In this document: positions 46,243 through 55,540 of the stretch, piece by piece
How the letters are laid out: the number at the start of each line of letters is the position of its first letter
Position numbering within the stretch: position 1 is the stretch's first letter
NCBI GenBank assembly: GCA_009744235.1
Contig: WPHV01000009.1
Span: 124,001 to 188,000, forward strand
Direction of reading: 5' to 3'
Length of the DNA: 64,000 bases
Source: Gillisella vitis
GTDB lineage: Bacteria > Pseudomonadota > Alphaproteobacteria > Rhizobiales > Rhizobiaceae
Position numbers and translations under genes: made by a program
The notes under the pieces: generated by a model
The model's database searches: none
Seen by the model: only the letters and a program-made list of their open reading frames with translations
Told to the model about the DNA's origin: nothing

Positions 46243-47028
46243 ATGGGATCAACGATCCAGATGTCCAGGCCGTCGGTGCGTGGCGTTCTGCCCACCATCG
46301 ACGATGACTGGTCGCCCGACATGCCGGGCGATGACCGCTTTGCCTTTTGCCGCGGCAAACTGCTGCTGGAGGCGCCTGACGATGCCGAGATTATCCCTTG
46401 CACCTCGCTTGCCGACCCGGATGTCTTTGCCGATATCATAGCCCGCTACACTTGCAAGTTTCCCGGTGCCGATAAGCGCGCGGTAATCTCGATGTGGACG
46501 CTCTATTATTTCAGCGTCCTGACCATTGCGCCCACGGTCCATCGTCTGGTGCATCGGCGACAATTGTCACTCGGGATCACCCAGATGTCGCTGGTCTGCG
46601 ATCCACAGACAGCCGAACCAAGAGCATTTCTGCTGTCAGGTCCAGGCCGCCCCGCGGACCATGCGCCGGCGCTGGCCGATCTCCACGCCATCCTGCGCGA
46701 TCATGCCGCGCCAGTGATTACCCTCATCGCCGGGCATTGCGGCGTTGCGCCGAAGCTGATGTGGAACAATGTCGCCGTCTATCTCAACTGGATCATCAAG
46801 GAAATCGGCAACCAGGCCGGCCCTCACCTGATGGAAGAGGCGATTGAGATCATCTCAAGCCAGCATTGGCCGGATGGCAGCCGCAATCCGCTGTTTGGCA
46901 TGATCAAACTGACGCGCCGCCAATGCGGCATGGATCACTTCCAGCGCAAGGTCTGCTGCCTGCGCTATAACCTGCCGGGCGTTTCCGGATGTGGCGACCT
47001 CTGCCCCCTGCCCGATGGCCGTCGCTAG
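46243..47028 (+). CDS. FhuF-like siderophore ferric reductase (2Fe-2S)
   Basis: 261 aa from ATG 46243. The C-terminus has the FhuF cluster motif C-C-x10-C-x2-C (VCCLRYNLPGVSGCGDLC), which binds an unusual 2Fe-2S centre. FhuF-type proteins reduce ferric iron in hydroxamate siderophores in the cytoplasm. This fits the adjacent hydroxamate siderophore biosynthesis genes. The gene lies alone on the plus strand behind an IRO box, so it is likely iron-repressed. The stop is followed immediately by the repeat motif CTAGAGTTTGTC. The start is uncertain, with in-frame ATG 46261 also possible. Confidence 0.85.
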   Translation: MGSTIQMSRPSVRGVLPTIDDDWSPDMPGDDRFAFCRGKLLLEAPDDAEIIPCTSLADPDVFADIIARYTCKFPGADKRAVISMWTLYYFSVLTIAPTVHRLVHRRQLSLGITQMSLVCDPQTAEPRAFLLSGPGRPADHAPALADLHAILRDHAAPVITLIAGHCGVAPKLMWNNVAVYLNWIIKEIGNQAGPHLMEEAIEIISSQHWPDGSRNPLFGMIKLTRRQCGMDHFQRKVCCLRYNLPGVSGCGDLCPLPDGRR

Positions 47029-47078
47029 AGTTTGTCCGGGAAAGGCGACTTCAGGACATTCCCATCGGCTGGGGATGA

Positions 47079-47561
47079 TTAATCCCCGTCCGCCAAAGGC
47101 TTCACAAGCATCAGACACGGATGATCCTCGTGCCACAAAGTGGGAAACACTTCGGCACGAATAAATCCATTTCGGTCATAGAAGGCGCGCGTGGCATCGT
47201 ATTGCGGTTCCTGTTTGCCGCGCGGCGCCAGGGTCTTCACGGTCACCAGTCGGCAACCGGCCTTGCGGGCAAAATCCTCCGCCGCTGACAAAAGAAGCCT
47301 GCCTGCGCCCTGGCGATGATAGACCCGGCGGGTGCCGATTACCATGATCTCCACGGCATCGGGCAGATGCGGTTTCAGCATGACAAATCCGGCGACAATG
47401 TTCCCGTCAAGGCAGCCGAACATCGGCAAGGTCTCGGCCGCTGCGGCGCAGGCATCAATCACGGCGGGTTCCGTAAACCAGTCGGACAGTTCCGACATGA
47501 CGTCGCGGCAGATTTCGCCCTTGTTGGCGGTCAATTCGATAATAACAAGCACAATAATCAC
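47079..47561 (-). CDS. GNAT-family N-acetyltransferase
   Basis: 160 aa. The acetyl-CoA motif is HRQGAGRLLLSAAEDFAR (R-x-x-G-x-G/A). The N-terminus GEICRDVMSELSDWF matches a common bacterial GNAT subgroup. The only fitting start is GTG at 47561. It is convergent with the fhuF-like gene and downstream of the ECF sigma gene on the same strand (138-bp gap). Whether it takes part in siderophore chemistry or is a bystander is unknown; a separate IucB-type acyltransferase is present at 54.4 kb. Confidence 0.8.
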   Translation of the reverse strand: MIIVLVIIELTANKGEICRDVMSELSDWFTEPAVIDACAAAAETLPMFGCLDGNIVAGFVMLKPHLPDAVEIMVIGTRRVYHRQGAGRLLLSAAEDFARKAGCRLVTVKTLAPRGKQEPQYDATRAFYDRNGFIRAEVFPTLWHEDHPCLMLVKPLADGD

Positions 47562-47699
47562 TCATCTTTTCAATTATTTTTGTCGTAAAACGTGGTGCGC
47601 CATTGCGGTTTCACGTAGAAAATGCCGGCCTAGAAAAACCACCCGCATTTCAGAAATCCGCAACGGCAAGACCGCAAACCCGGTCGATGTCATCAGGCG

Positions 47700-48323
47700 T
47701 CAAGCCGCCGAACGATTGCAGTAGAGCGGATGCACCTCCTCGCTGAGAGGGGGCGTCGGCAACGCATCGCGTTTACCTTTGCGGCTCGAGGCTCGGCATT
47801 TCACCCCATCCGGGCAGATGGCAGCCAGGCATTGCGCATGGGCATCACGCAGCAACCCGCAGACCAAGGCGCAGGAGACACCTGCCTGCCTGGCGATAAT
47901 ATTTTGCGGCACACCTTCGAAAAAATGGTCCTCGTAGAATTTGCGAGTCCGCGCTGGCATAGCCTCCATAGTGCAGCAGAAGGCCTGATAGGCTTCCACC
48001 TCGCGCAAATGCTCTTCAGGACTGCCGTAATCGGAAGTGTTGTCACCCTCATCCTCAACGGCAAACAGGCCTCGCTCATAACGCAGCCGACGCATATGGT
48101 CGGTGGCGAGATTGCGCACCATCCGCATCATATAAGACGCTGGAACCGCAATATCCGGCGGCAATGGCTTTGCGACAAGTTGCAAAAGAACCTCCTGAAC
48201 GATGTCTTCCGCCAAAGAAGCACAACCGGTAATCCGCCGCGCGGCCCCCAGGAGTTTCGATTTGTTCATCAGGGCAGTTTTTATCTGTTCGTCACATATC
48301 GATTGCGAAATATTGGCTATCAT
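47700..48323 (-). CDS. ECF sigma factor of the siderophore locus (RpoI/FecI-like)
   Basis: 207 aa. Sigma region 2 includes LAEDIVQEVLLQLVAKPLP and SYMMRMVRNLATDHMRRLRY (about 35-85). Region 4 spans MPARTRKFYEDHFFEGVPQN, then ARQAGVSCALVCGLLRDAHAQC. It resembles iron-siderophore sigma factors such as RpoI of vicibactin clusters. It carries an extra C-terminal tail of about 30 residues. No FecR-type anti-sigma gene is adjacent, and an IRO box lies upstream, so control is probably by iron-dependent transcription alone. Expected targets are the NRPS, monooxygenase and acyltransferase promoters. Confidence 0.82.
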   Translation of the reverse strand: MIANISQSICDEQIKTALMNKSKLLGAARRITGCASLAEDIVQEVLLQLVAKPLPPDIAVPASYMMRMVRNLATDHMRRLRYERGLFAVEDEGDNTSDYGSPEEHLREVEAYQAFCCTMEAMPARTRKFYEDHFFEGVPQNIIARQAGVSCALVCGLLRDAHAQCLAAICPDGVKCRASSRKGKRDALPTPPLSEEVHPLYCNRSAA

Positions 48324-48398
48324 GTCGGGCTCGCCTTGAAATCCCAGATTGAAACCGTGGAATTCCCCCCTTTATTTCCGGGGCACACTAGAAAACAT

Positions 48399-48413
48399 GA
48401 TTTAATTAGTCAA
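48399..48413. promoter_or_regulatory. RirA-type IRO box upstream of the ECF sigma gene
   Basis: TGA-TTTAATTAG-TCA is a second TGA-N9-TCA match, 76 bp upstream of the sigma factor start. The gap 48324-48698 (375 bp) otherwise holds AT-rich DNA and the end of the monooxygenase transcript. Confidence 0.6.
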
Positions 48414-48504
48414 GATAAAATCGAGAGACTTTTTCATTTCTGACAATCAATATCAACCTACTGATTTTCAATATTTATTGAATATACAATATGCGAAATG
48501 CAAA

Positions 48505-48551
48505 GGCGTGGGATGCCCAAAACACGCATTTGCATCAATGCAACCCACGCC
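48505..48551 (-). terminator. Possible terminator after the monooxygenase gene
   Basis: GGCGTGGGATGC (48505-48516) pairs with GCAACCCACGCC (48540-48551), with two mismatches. On the minus strand it is followed by TTTGCATTT. It is the only stem of note downstream of the NRPS-monooxygenase operon. Confidence 0.35.
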
Positions 48552-48698
48552 CGCCCGCCGCTATCACTTGTGGTGCGGCGGCAGGCATAGGCAGTGACCC
48601 ATATCGTCGCGCTGAACATTTGAATGGCACAATGCCATAGGGTGTTGTTTTCACATCCTGTGGTCAGAAACCCGGCTTCCACCTTTCGGTGTGATGCT

Positions 48699-50015
48699 TT
48701 ATTCGGCAGCCTCTCCCAGACGAGAAGACATTTCGTTCGCCCTGCCCTGGCTTTCCCATTGCACCATAGGTTGCGGCAGCACCAAATCGAAATAGTCATA
48801 GCCAAGCATGGCATTGACGATAACAGCACTTCTCCAGGCCGCCAGACTGAGCTGCGGTTCGGCAATGCCATGACTATGACGTCCGGCATTCAGCACGAAA
48901 ATCCGGTTTTCCTCCGGCCCGTCCCAGAGAAGGGAAAAATCACGATTGAGCACAGGCTCCCCAAGGCTGTTGTGCTCGATCCGGTCTTCGAACGAGCGCA
49001 GGAATTCCGGCAATTCGAAGCGGTAGCCGGTGGCAGCGACAATCATATCGACCTCAACCGTCTCAACTGCATCGTCAAAGCCGTTGCGCATGGTGAGCTC
49101 GATCACGGTTCCACTGCGCTTCGCAGCGATCACATCGCGGTGCGGACGCAACATCATGCCGTCATCCATGCCAGCCGTTTCCAGTTGCCGCTCATACAGC
49201 CGCCGATAAAGCTTCTTCAGGGTCGAAGGCGAAACACCGTCACTGGCCAGAAGCTGGCGGCGGGTATGGGCGATACGCAGGTCCTCAGCCAGACCATGGA
49301 AACGATCCATATAGGCCGGGGTAAACAGTTCATTGGTGAAGGGTGTTGCGTCGAGCGGCTCGAAATTCGCCCTGCGGCTGATCCAGTGGATCGATGCCAC
49401 GCTTTTCAAGTCAAGCAGCGCATCGACGATCTCCGCACCACTTTGGCCGCCACCGATCACCGCCACCCTGCGCGCCTTGATGCCGTCGAGCCGCTCGGTC
49501 GCGTCGCTGCTATGGAAGATCATCGATTTCGGCAGGCCTTCGGCCCAATCCGGCAGGGATGGTTTCTTGCCGATGCCAACCGCCATGGTGCGGGCCAGAA
49601 CACGGGTGCCATCCACATCAATGGACAACAGCCGATCCGCCGCATCGACCTGGCGCACCGTTTGACCAAAGGACAGCGATGGCAGGCCACGGGCTACCCA
49701 GCCAAGATAATCGGCAAACTCCTTTCGCGGCACCGCCTCATATTCGGCATTCAAAAACTGGTAGAAGCGCTTGTGGCGCACCAGGTAGGACAGGAAACTC
49801 CAGGGGCTGGTCGGATTGGTTCCTGTCACAAGATCTTTCAGGAAGGAGGTCTGCATATCGGCGCCCGGCAGCATCATGCCCGGATGCCAGGAAAACGCCG
49901 GACGGCTGTCAAAAAATTGCGCCGTGACCGCTGGGATCGAGTCCAGCTGCGCGGCAAGGCTGAGGTTGAACGGACCAATTCCGGCTCCCGCCAGATCGAG
50001 CACGTGGGATGTCAT
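48699..50015 (-). CDS. L-lysine/L-ornithine N-monooxygenase (IucD/PvdA/VbsO family)
   Basis: 438 aa FAD and NADPH-dependent hydroxylase that makes the N-hydroxy group of hydroxamate siderophores from the side-chain amine of lysine or ornithine. Seen: DLAGAGIGPFNLSLAAQL (FAD), PGMMLPGADMQTSFLKDLVT (substrate-binding), VAVIGGGQSGAEIVDALLD (NADPH) and MIVAATGYRFELPEF. From sequence alone ornithine and lysine forms are hard to separate; the linked lysA-type gene favours lysine. The ATG at 50015 follows the NRPS stop by 54 bp in the same direction, so the two form an operon. Confidence 0.9.
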   Translation of the reverse strand: MTSHVLDLAGAGIGPFNLSLAAQLDSIPAVTAQFFDSRPAFSWHPGMMLPGADMQTSFLKDLVTGTNPTSPWSFLSYLVRHKRFYQFLNAEYEAVPRKEFADYLGWVARGLPSLSFGQTVRQVDAADRLLSIDVDGTRVLARTMAVGIGKKPSLPDWAEGLPKSMIFHSSDATERLDGIKARRVAVIGGGQSGAEIVDALLDLKSVASIHWISRRANFEPLDATPFTNELFTPAYMDRFHGLAEDLRIAHTRRQLLASDGVSPSTLKKLYRRLYERQLETAGMDDGMMLRPHRDVIAAKRSGTVIELTMRNGFDDAVETVEVDMIVAATGYRFELPEFLRSFEDRIEHNSLGEPVLNRDFSLLWDGPEENRIFVLNAGRHSHGIAEPQLSLAAWRSAVIVNAMLGYDYFDLVLPQPMVQWESQGRANEMSSRLGEAAE

Positions 50016-50069
50016 GATTGCACTCCAGACTGAGTTTGAAAACGAAAGGGAGGAAAATAAAGAGCCGGA

Positions 50070-53000
50070 TTACGGTTTGCCCTGGATGGCCAGATCGAGC
50101 CGCTGGGCAAAGCGCTGATGGAAACGGGACTTGCCGATAATCGACAGATGGTTGGTGCCAGTCACCAATTCGCAAGCCGTCGCATTAGGCGAATAGCGTC
50201 GCCAGTCGATGACGCTGAGGCCCCGCGTTACCGAATCTTCAGCGGAAAATGCATGGATGCGGAACTCCGAGGCTTTCAGCTGATAATTGCGGAAAATCAT
50301 CGCGTTATCGAGCAGAACCCAGAAAATATGCTCTTCTGAGCCGATATCCGGCCCATCGACAGGCAGCGGCACGTTATGCTTGACGATATGATGCAGGAAT
50401 TGCTCGTAAACCTCCGCATCCATCGCCGCCATCAGCGTCAGCCAAGCCTCGCGCATTGGTGCCACTTTCAGCCAGCGTTGCACGGCGTCATGGGTACGCT
50501 CACGCACGCCCGGCTCGAAATGCGGACAGACGCCAATGGCAAATTCATCGCCCATATCGCAGACATCGACCATGCCGATCATCCGAAGATCGACATCATT
50601 TCCAAGCTGCTGCGCTGCCTCATAGGCAAGAAGCCCACCCCAGGACCAGCCAAGAAAGGCGCAAGGCCGCCCCTTGGCCTGGCTGCGCACCGCTTCGGCA
50701 TAGCGGGCGGTAATATCCTCGACCCTGGTGCTGAGCGCCGGGGTTTCGGTCAGCGAATAGCAGACAAAGCCGGTGGCCGGTTGGTTTGGCCCGAGATAAT
50801 CCACCAATCGCATATATTCACGGGTGCTGACCAGAAGACCCGGGAAGCAATAGAGCATCGGACGGTCGCCGTCGCGGCGCAGATAGATCGCCCCGACCTT
50901 GTCCTCCTGCCGGTTTTCGTCCATCGCCAGCGCCAGATCCCGCACCGTTGGATAGTTGAACATATCGGCAATAGTCAGCGGCCATTTCGGATGCTGCATT
51001 TTCAGCCGCGAGACGATCCGCACCGCCGCCAATGACTGGCCGCCGACATCGAAGAAGTTTTCGGTCACGCTGAGCTCAGAGATATCGAGGATCTGTTTCC
51101 AGACCTCCAGAATGGCCTCTTCCTTGTCGTTGGCAGGTGGAACGATATCACGTTGCAGCTTCGGCAACGGCAAAGCGCTCCGGTCAAGCTTGCTGTTTGG
51201 TCCCATCGGCAGAGCGTCAAGCACCATGATATGCTGCGGCACCATGTAATCCGGCAGGGCGGTGACAGCGGCGCGGCGTAGATCGTTGACGTTCACGTCC
51301 TCATCTTCCCGGGCCACCACATAGGCAATCAACGCGCTGCGTCCGCTATCCTGATGCAGCAGCACCACGGCCTCCGACACGTTCGGATCAGCGCGCAGCA
51401 CCGCCTCGATTTCGCCCGGCTCGATGCGATAGCCACGCAATTTGATCTGGTGATCGACACGACCGGCAAATTCCACCGTGCCGTCTTCGCGCCAGCGGCC
51501 CAGATCTCCAGACTTGTACATCCGCCCGCCATGGGTGGAAAACGGATCATCGATGAAACGCTCCGCCGTCAGCTCCGGTTGGCCGAGATAGCCGCGGGCA
51601 ATGCCGCTGCCGCCGATATGGATCTCGCCGATCACCCCGACCGGCACTGGCACCAGATCGCTATCCAGCACATAGATGCGGCGGTCGCCGACACCCCGGC
51701 CAATCGGTGCGACCGTTCCCTCAAACCGGGTTCCCGCCGGAATTTTCCACACCATCGGCGTCATGATGGTTTCGGTTGGCCCATAGCCGTTGATCAACAT
51801 CTGCGCCTTGAGATTATCAGTCAGCAGATCGAAAACCGCCTGAGATAGCGCTTCGCCGCCAAAGGAATAGAGCCGCAACTGCGGTATCCCGCCCTTTTCC
51901 GCCGCATATTCAGCAAGGCCCCTGACATAGCTGGTCGGCAGGCTGGCATTGTTGACGCCGTGCCTGCGCATCAGCGCGAAAGCATCTTCCGGCGTTGCCA
52001 GCTTATCCGCCGTCAGCACCACGCCGCCGCCCGCCATCAACGGCACCATCCAGCGCTCATGGCCACCATCCGAGGTGAAGGGCAGGACCGGATATTCGCA
52101 GGAATTCTCATCCATTTCATAGATGCGCAGCGTCGCCTTGCAATGATGCGCCAACGGACCATGCTCAACGGCAACACCCTTCGGGATGCCGGTGGAGCCG
52201 GACGTATAAATCACATAAGCAAGCTGGGCTGGCGCAATGGCGATGACCGGCGGCTCGGTGCTTTCCGAGGATAGATCGAGCTTGTCGAGATTGAGGATCG
52301 GCGTGCCGATATCACGCGGCAGATCGGTGATGTACCGGCTACGCGAGATCACCAGCGCCAGCCCCGGCGCGCTCAGGATATGGCGGTTGCGGGCCTCGGG
52401 ATGATCCGGCTCGACCGGGGTAAAAGCGCCACCGGCCTTCAACACCGCCAGAATGGCGATAATCGCGTCAATGGATTTGTTCAGCGCCACGGCGACCCGG
52501 TCTTCCGGGCCAATCCCCATGGCGACCAGCCGATGGGCGAGCCGGTTGGCGGCGGCCTCCAGCGCGCCATGGGTAATCGACGTATCGCCCTGGGCCACCG
52601 CGAAAGCTTCAGGCCTGCGCTGCGCTTGCGCCGAAATCACCTGATGGATCGGCGTGCCGTCATCGATCTCAGGCTGATCGGGATAGGGCGCTGACAGCTG
52701 GTCCAGTTCTTCAGCCGACATGAAAACAATCGCGCTGACCAACTGTTCCGGCTGACCCCGCAGGGCCTCGAACGCTAGGCTAAGATCGCGGGCGAACCGC
52801 TCGATCATTGCATCACTATGGCTTTTCGGATCGTAGCCCAGCCGGATCGCCAATCTCTCCGTACCCAGGCCGGAAACGGTGACCACCAGGCCAGCATCGC
52901 GCCGCGCAGGCGGCTCTACCAAAACCGTGACCGGTTGACCGGCCAGAACCTGGGCCTCCAGTTGCAGGGCGGGCCGCACATCCAGCACCGTTGCAATCAG

Positions 53001-54053
53001 GCTGGCCGCCTCGAATCCATCATCACGCCGTGCCAGGGCATTCGTCAGCGCTTCGAACGGCAAATGGTGGGACAGCGCGGTGGCAACACCCTCGACCAGC
53101 CGCTCGCGCACTGCACTGAGAGCCAACCGACCGTCGATCTCGCTGGTGACGAGCAACAGATCTTCTGTGCGGGTCGCAACCGGGCAATCGGCTTGCCGCG
53201 TTACCAGCCCGATCCGCTGGGCACCGCAGCCGCTATAGCGACGCAGTACAATGGCGAGCGCCGCAAGGCTGTCATGTGTCACATCCGCCACGGAAGTAGA
53301 GGCAGAGCACCCAACCTCGACGAGTTTTTCGCGCCATGCCTGCTGATCAGAACTTGTCACGCCTGCCACTGGAGCCTGGGATGGCAGCATCGCCACCGTC
53401 TCCTGCGCAGCCAAGCGCTCAAACCAGAAATCGGTGTCGGCATCTGATGTCTGGGCGATTGTGGCACGTTCAGTCAGCCACTGCCCGACATCAAACAAAC
53501 CCGCATCTTGACGCCCTAAATCAACCTGTCGATCAAGCCCATAGAGGAAATCGACGGCCAACCGGTCGAGGGCCGCCCGGTCACCAATCAGAGGATGCAA
53601 TGACAACAGAGCACTAACCAACCGTCCGCCTGCCGTAAACAGCGTAAATTGAGCGGCGGCATCCGTTTCCAGATCAAGCACTCTGTCGGAATAGGCGGCG
53701 GAAACCTCCCTTAATACAGTCTCCAACTCCTCACCCTTTGCAAGCTCACGCTCAACAACTGGCACGGCATTTTGGCCCAGCGACTGATAAACGGTCCCGC
53801 CCGCCCGCACTTCAAAGCGACGGGTCAGCAAGGGATGACGACGCGTCAGAAAATCAACTATAGCGCGTATTCGATCACCCCCAACAGGCGCGAAGCGAAA
53901 GCCGATTGACTGGCGCCCATAGACCGCCTCATGCCCCGCCTGCGATAAAAGCCAGATCCGCGATTGCTGCGATGATAAGGGCCATGCATGCCCCTCATTG
54001 AATCCGGTTTTGGCGATTGATGCGGCCGTCGTTGCCCGATCATGAATTGTCAT
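50070..54053 (-). CDS. Single-module NRPS (C-A-T-TE), siderophore synthetase
   Basis: 1327 aa. Domains: condensation about 20-440, adenylation about 470-960, carrier about 985-1060, thioesterase about 1080-1320. The A domain has YTSGSTGIPKG, NGYGPTE, YKSGDLGRWREDG and NSKLDR with the A10 Lys. Reading the pocket by eye against GrsA gives roughly D-G-E-S-Y-F-G-M-T; the Asp is 662. The carrier Ser is 1007 (FFDVGGQSL) and the thioesterase Ser 1137 (GWSWGG). In the C domain the HHxxxDG motif reads HPLIGDR (His153, Pro154), so the catalytic second His is missing. The layout equals EntF and VbsS: one A domain, with a thioesterase able to oligomerise and release the product. Confidence 0.9.
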   Translation of the reverse strand: MTIHDRATTAASIAKTGFNEGHAWPLSSQQSRIWLLSQAGHEAVYGRQSIGFRFAPVGGDRIRAIVDFLTRRHPLLTRRFEVRAGGTVYQSLGQNAVPVVERELAKGEELETVLREVSAAYSDRVLDLETDAAAQFTLFTAGGRLVSALLSLHPLIGDRAALDRLAVDFLYGLDRQVDLGRQDAGLFDVGQWLTERATIAQTSDADTDFWFERLAAQETVAMLPSQAPVAGVTSSDQQAWREKLVEVGCSASTSVADVTHDSLAALAIVLRRYSGCGAQRIGLVTRQADCPVATRTEDLLLVTSEIDGRLALSAVRERLVEGVATALSHHLPFEALTNALARRDDGFEAASLIATVLDVRPALQLEAQVLAGQPVTVLVEPPARRDAGLVVTVSGLGTERLAIRLGYDPKSHSDAMIERFARDLSLAFEALRGQPEQLVSAIVFMSAEELDQLSAPYPDQPEIDDGTPIHQVISAQAQRRPEAFAVAQGDTSITHGALEAAANRLAHRLVAMGIGPEDRVAVALNKSIDAIIAILAVLKAGGAFTPVEPDHPEARNRHILSAPGLALVISRSRYITDLPRDIGTPILNLDKLDLSSESTEPPVIAIAPAQLAYVIYTSGSTGIPKGVAVEHGPLAHHCKATLRIYEMDENSCEYPVLPFTSDGGHERWMVPLMAGGGVVLTADKLATPEDAFALMRRHGVNNASLPTSYVRGLAEYAAEKGGIPQLRLYSFGGEALSQAVFDLLTDNLKAQMLINGYGPTETIMTPMVWKIPAGTRFEGTVAPIGRGVGDRRIYVLDSDLVPVPVGVIGEIHIGGSGIARGYLGQPELTAERFIDDPFSTHGGRMYKSGDLGRWREDGTVEFAGRVDHQIKLRGYRIEPGEIEAVLRADPNVSEAVVLLHQDSGRSALIAYVVAREDEDVNVNDLRRAAVTALPDYMVPQHIMVLDALPMGPNSKLDRSALPLPKLQRDIVPPANDKEEAILEVWKQILDISELSVTENFFDVGGQSLAAVRIVSRLKMQHPKWPLTIADMFNYPTVRDLALAMDENRQEDKVGAIYLRRDGDRPMLYCFPGLLVSTREYMRLVDYLGPNQPATGFVCYSLTETPALSTRVEDITARYAEAVRSQAKGRPCAFLGWSWGGLLAYEAAQQLGNDVDLRMIGMVDVCDMGDEFAIGVCPHFEPGVRERTHDAVQRWLKVAPMREAWLTLMAAMDAEVYEQFLHHIVKHNVPLPVDGPDIGSEEHIFWVLLDNAMIFRNYQLKASEFRIHAFSAEDSVTRGLSVIDWRRYSPNATACELVTGTNHLSIIGKSRFHQRFAQRLDLAIQGKP

Positions 54054-54382
54054 TGCTTCCAGAGCCTCGTGCTTTTTCAGTTTTCATCTGAATTTTTATT
54101 TATAATTTTCTACTTCAATAATTTTCTTATCTATTTTCAAAACAACATTAGAAAATAAGAGATTTTTTATTGCTCATTTTTCGAAACATCTTCCGGTAAA
54201 TCTATTGGCTTGATGACGAATGACAGGCTGCGAAATTCAGAAGAAAATTTTTAGAAATTAAATTTCCCGATACATGTGAATTCGGGATGCACTCATTCGT
54301 CTTGCTGCAAGTGGCATTATTTTATAGCGGACATGATCCATGTCCGTGCGGGTTTGGCCACGACGCAAACGGAGACATAGAT
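54054..54382. promoter_or_regulatory. AT-rich divergent promoter region of the siderophore genes
   Basis: 329 bp between the divergent NRPS and acyltransferase genes. It is strongly AT-rich compared with its flanks. No exact TGA-N9-TCA site was found. A small stem, TCCCGA (54264-54269) with TCGGGA (54281-54286), lies 97 bp before the acyltransferase start. Promoters for the ECF sigma factor would be expected here but I could not read one securely. Confidence 0.4.
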
Positions 54383-55540
54383 ATGGACGCCTCTCTCGCA
54401 ACCGTGCAACAAAACACCGGCACGCCTTGCTCCAGCCTGCGCCTTCCCGCAGATGGCTTCCGCGGTTATTCCTTAAATAATTTACAATCTTTGATTGTTT
54501 TTTCCAATGGAGATGACATGCGCGTCGAATGGGACGGCGCTGTCATTGCTCATGGACGCATTAACTGGTCAGACACGCCCCGGCTGATCGTGGAAGCACT
54601 CTCCACCGACCAGAACCTGTCTTGGCAGGCCCCAGGCGAACCCACGCTTGGTGCCCTCATTGAGGCAATTCTGACCTGCCACCCGGAAATACATACGCTT
54701 GCCGTGGATCTGCCGGAAGGGGTGGATGGCACCCACTTTGCCGCTTGCGGCATGCTGCTCCCCACAGAGAGCGGCTGGATCGCAAAAGCCCAGGGCTTTT
54801 TCCAGCAATCGACGCTCTGGCTCGGCCATGTACCGCCTGCCTATCCCGATATTCCCGTGATGACCAATGGCACCTTGCATCCCATGCGCCCGCCAAAGCC
54901 GGTTGGGCCGGTCTATAGTCGCTTCATTCCGTGGCTGGACAAGGTGCTCGGTTTTCACGTCGCCTCACCAGAAGCGGATCTGCCGCATTTCCACCGCTGG
55001 ATGAACGATCCCCGCGTCGCCGCGATCTGGGAGGACAATGGCACGCTTTCCCAACATCGTGACTTTCTCGAAAACCGGCTTGCCGACCCCCGCACCTTGC
55101 CGCTGATCGGCACGTTCGACAACGTGCCTTTCGGCTATTTCGAGCTTTACTGGGCCAAGGAAGACCGGCTCGGCCCGCATTACGATGCTGATAGCCATGA
55201 CCGGGGCTGGCATGTGGCAATCGGCGAGGATGCATTTCGCGGCAAACCCTATGTCAGCGCCTGGCTGCCCTCGCTGATGCACTACATGTTTCTCGCGGAC
55301 CCGCGCACACGGCGCATCGTCGGCGAACCCATCCACCATCATCACCAGCAGATCCGCAATCTCGACCGCTCCGGCTTTGCAAAGATCAAGCATGTGCAGT
55401 TTTCCCATAAGAAGGCCCTGCTGGTCATGCTTCTGCGCGAACGTTTCTTTGCCGACCAGCTGCTTTCGCCTGATCTGACCGGTCTGGTCGATAAGGATGG
55501 CCTCACCGTTCCAGGTTCCTTGGCGCGAGGCAGCCTGTAA
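54383..55540 (+). CDS. N-hydroxy-amine acyltransferase (IucB/RhbD/VbsA family)
   Basis: 385 aa. The C-terminal GNAT-like acyltransferase domain (from about 190) carries FHRWMNDPRVAAIWEDNGTL, GYFELYWAKEDRLGPHYDA and HHHHQQIRNLDRSGF, matching IucB/AlcB/VbsA-type enzymes that acetylate N-hydroxylysine or N-hydroxyornithine. The start at 54383 has GGAGACATAGAT ahead. The N-terminal about 170 residues are a less conserved beta-rich domain. It heads the operon acyltransferase-MATE-PLP enzyme, with overlapping stop and start (TAATG). With the monooxygenase it produces the N-acyl-N-hydroxy building block. Confidence 0.88.
   Translation: MDASLATVQQNTGTPCSSLRLPADGFRGYSLNNLQSLIVFSNGDDMRVEWDGAVIAHGRINWSDTPRLIVEALSTDQNLSWQAPGEPTLGALIEAILTCHPEIHTLAVDLPEGVDGTHFAACGMLLPTESGWIAKAQGFFQQSTLWLGHVPPAYPDIPVMTNGTLHPMRPPKPVGPVYSRFIPWLDKVLGFHVASPEADLPHFHRWMNDPRVAAIWEDNGTLSQHRDFLENRLADPRTLPLIGTFDNVPFGYFELYWAKEDRLGPHYDADSHDRGWHVAIGEDAFRGKPYVSAWLPSLMHYMFLADPRTRRIVGEPIHHHHQQIRNLDRSGFAKIKHVQFSHKKALLVMLLRERFFADQLLSPDLTGLVDKDGLTVPGSLARGSL

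Noticed and set aside
48624..50033. 469-codon plus-strand frame opposite the monooxygenase gene
   Set aside because: Antisense shadow of a well-conserved FAD/NADPH enzyme.
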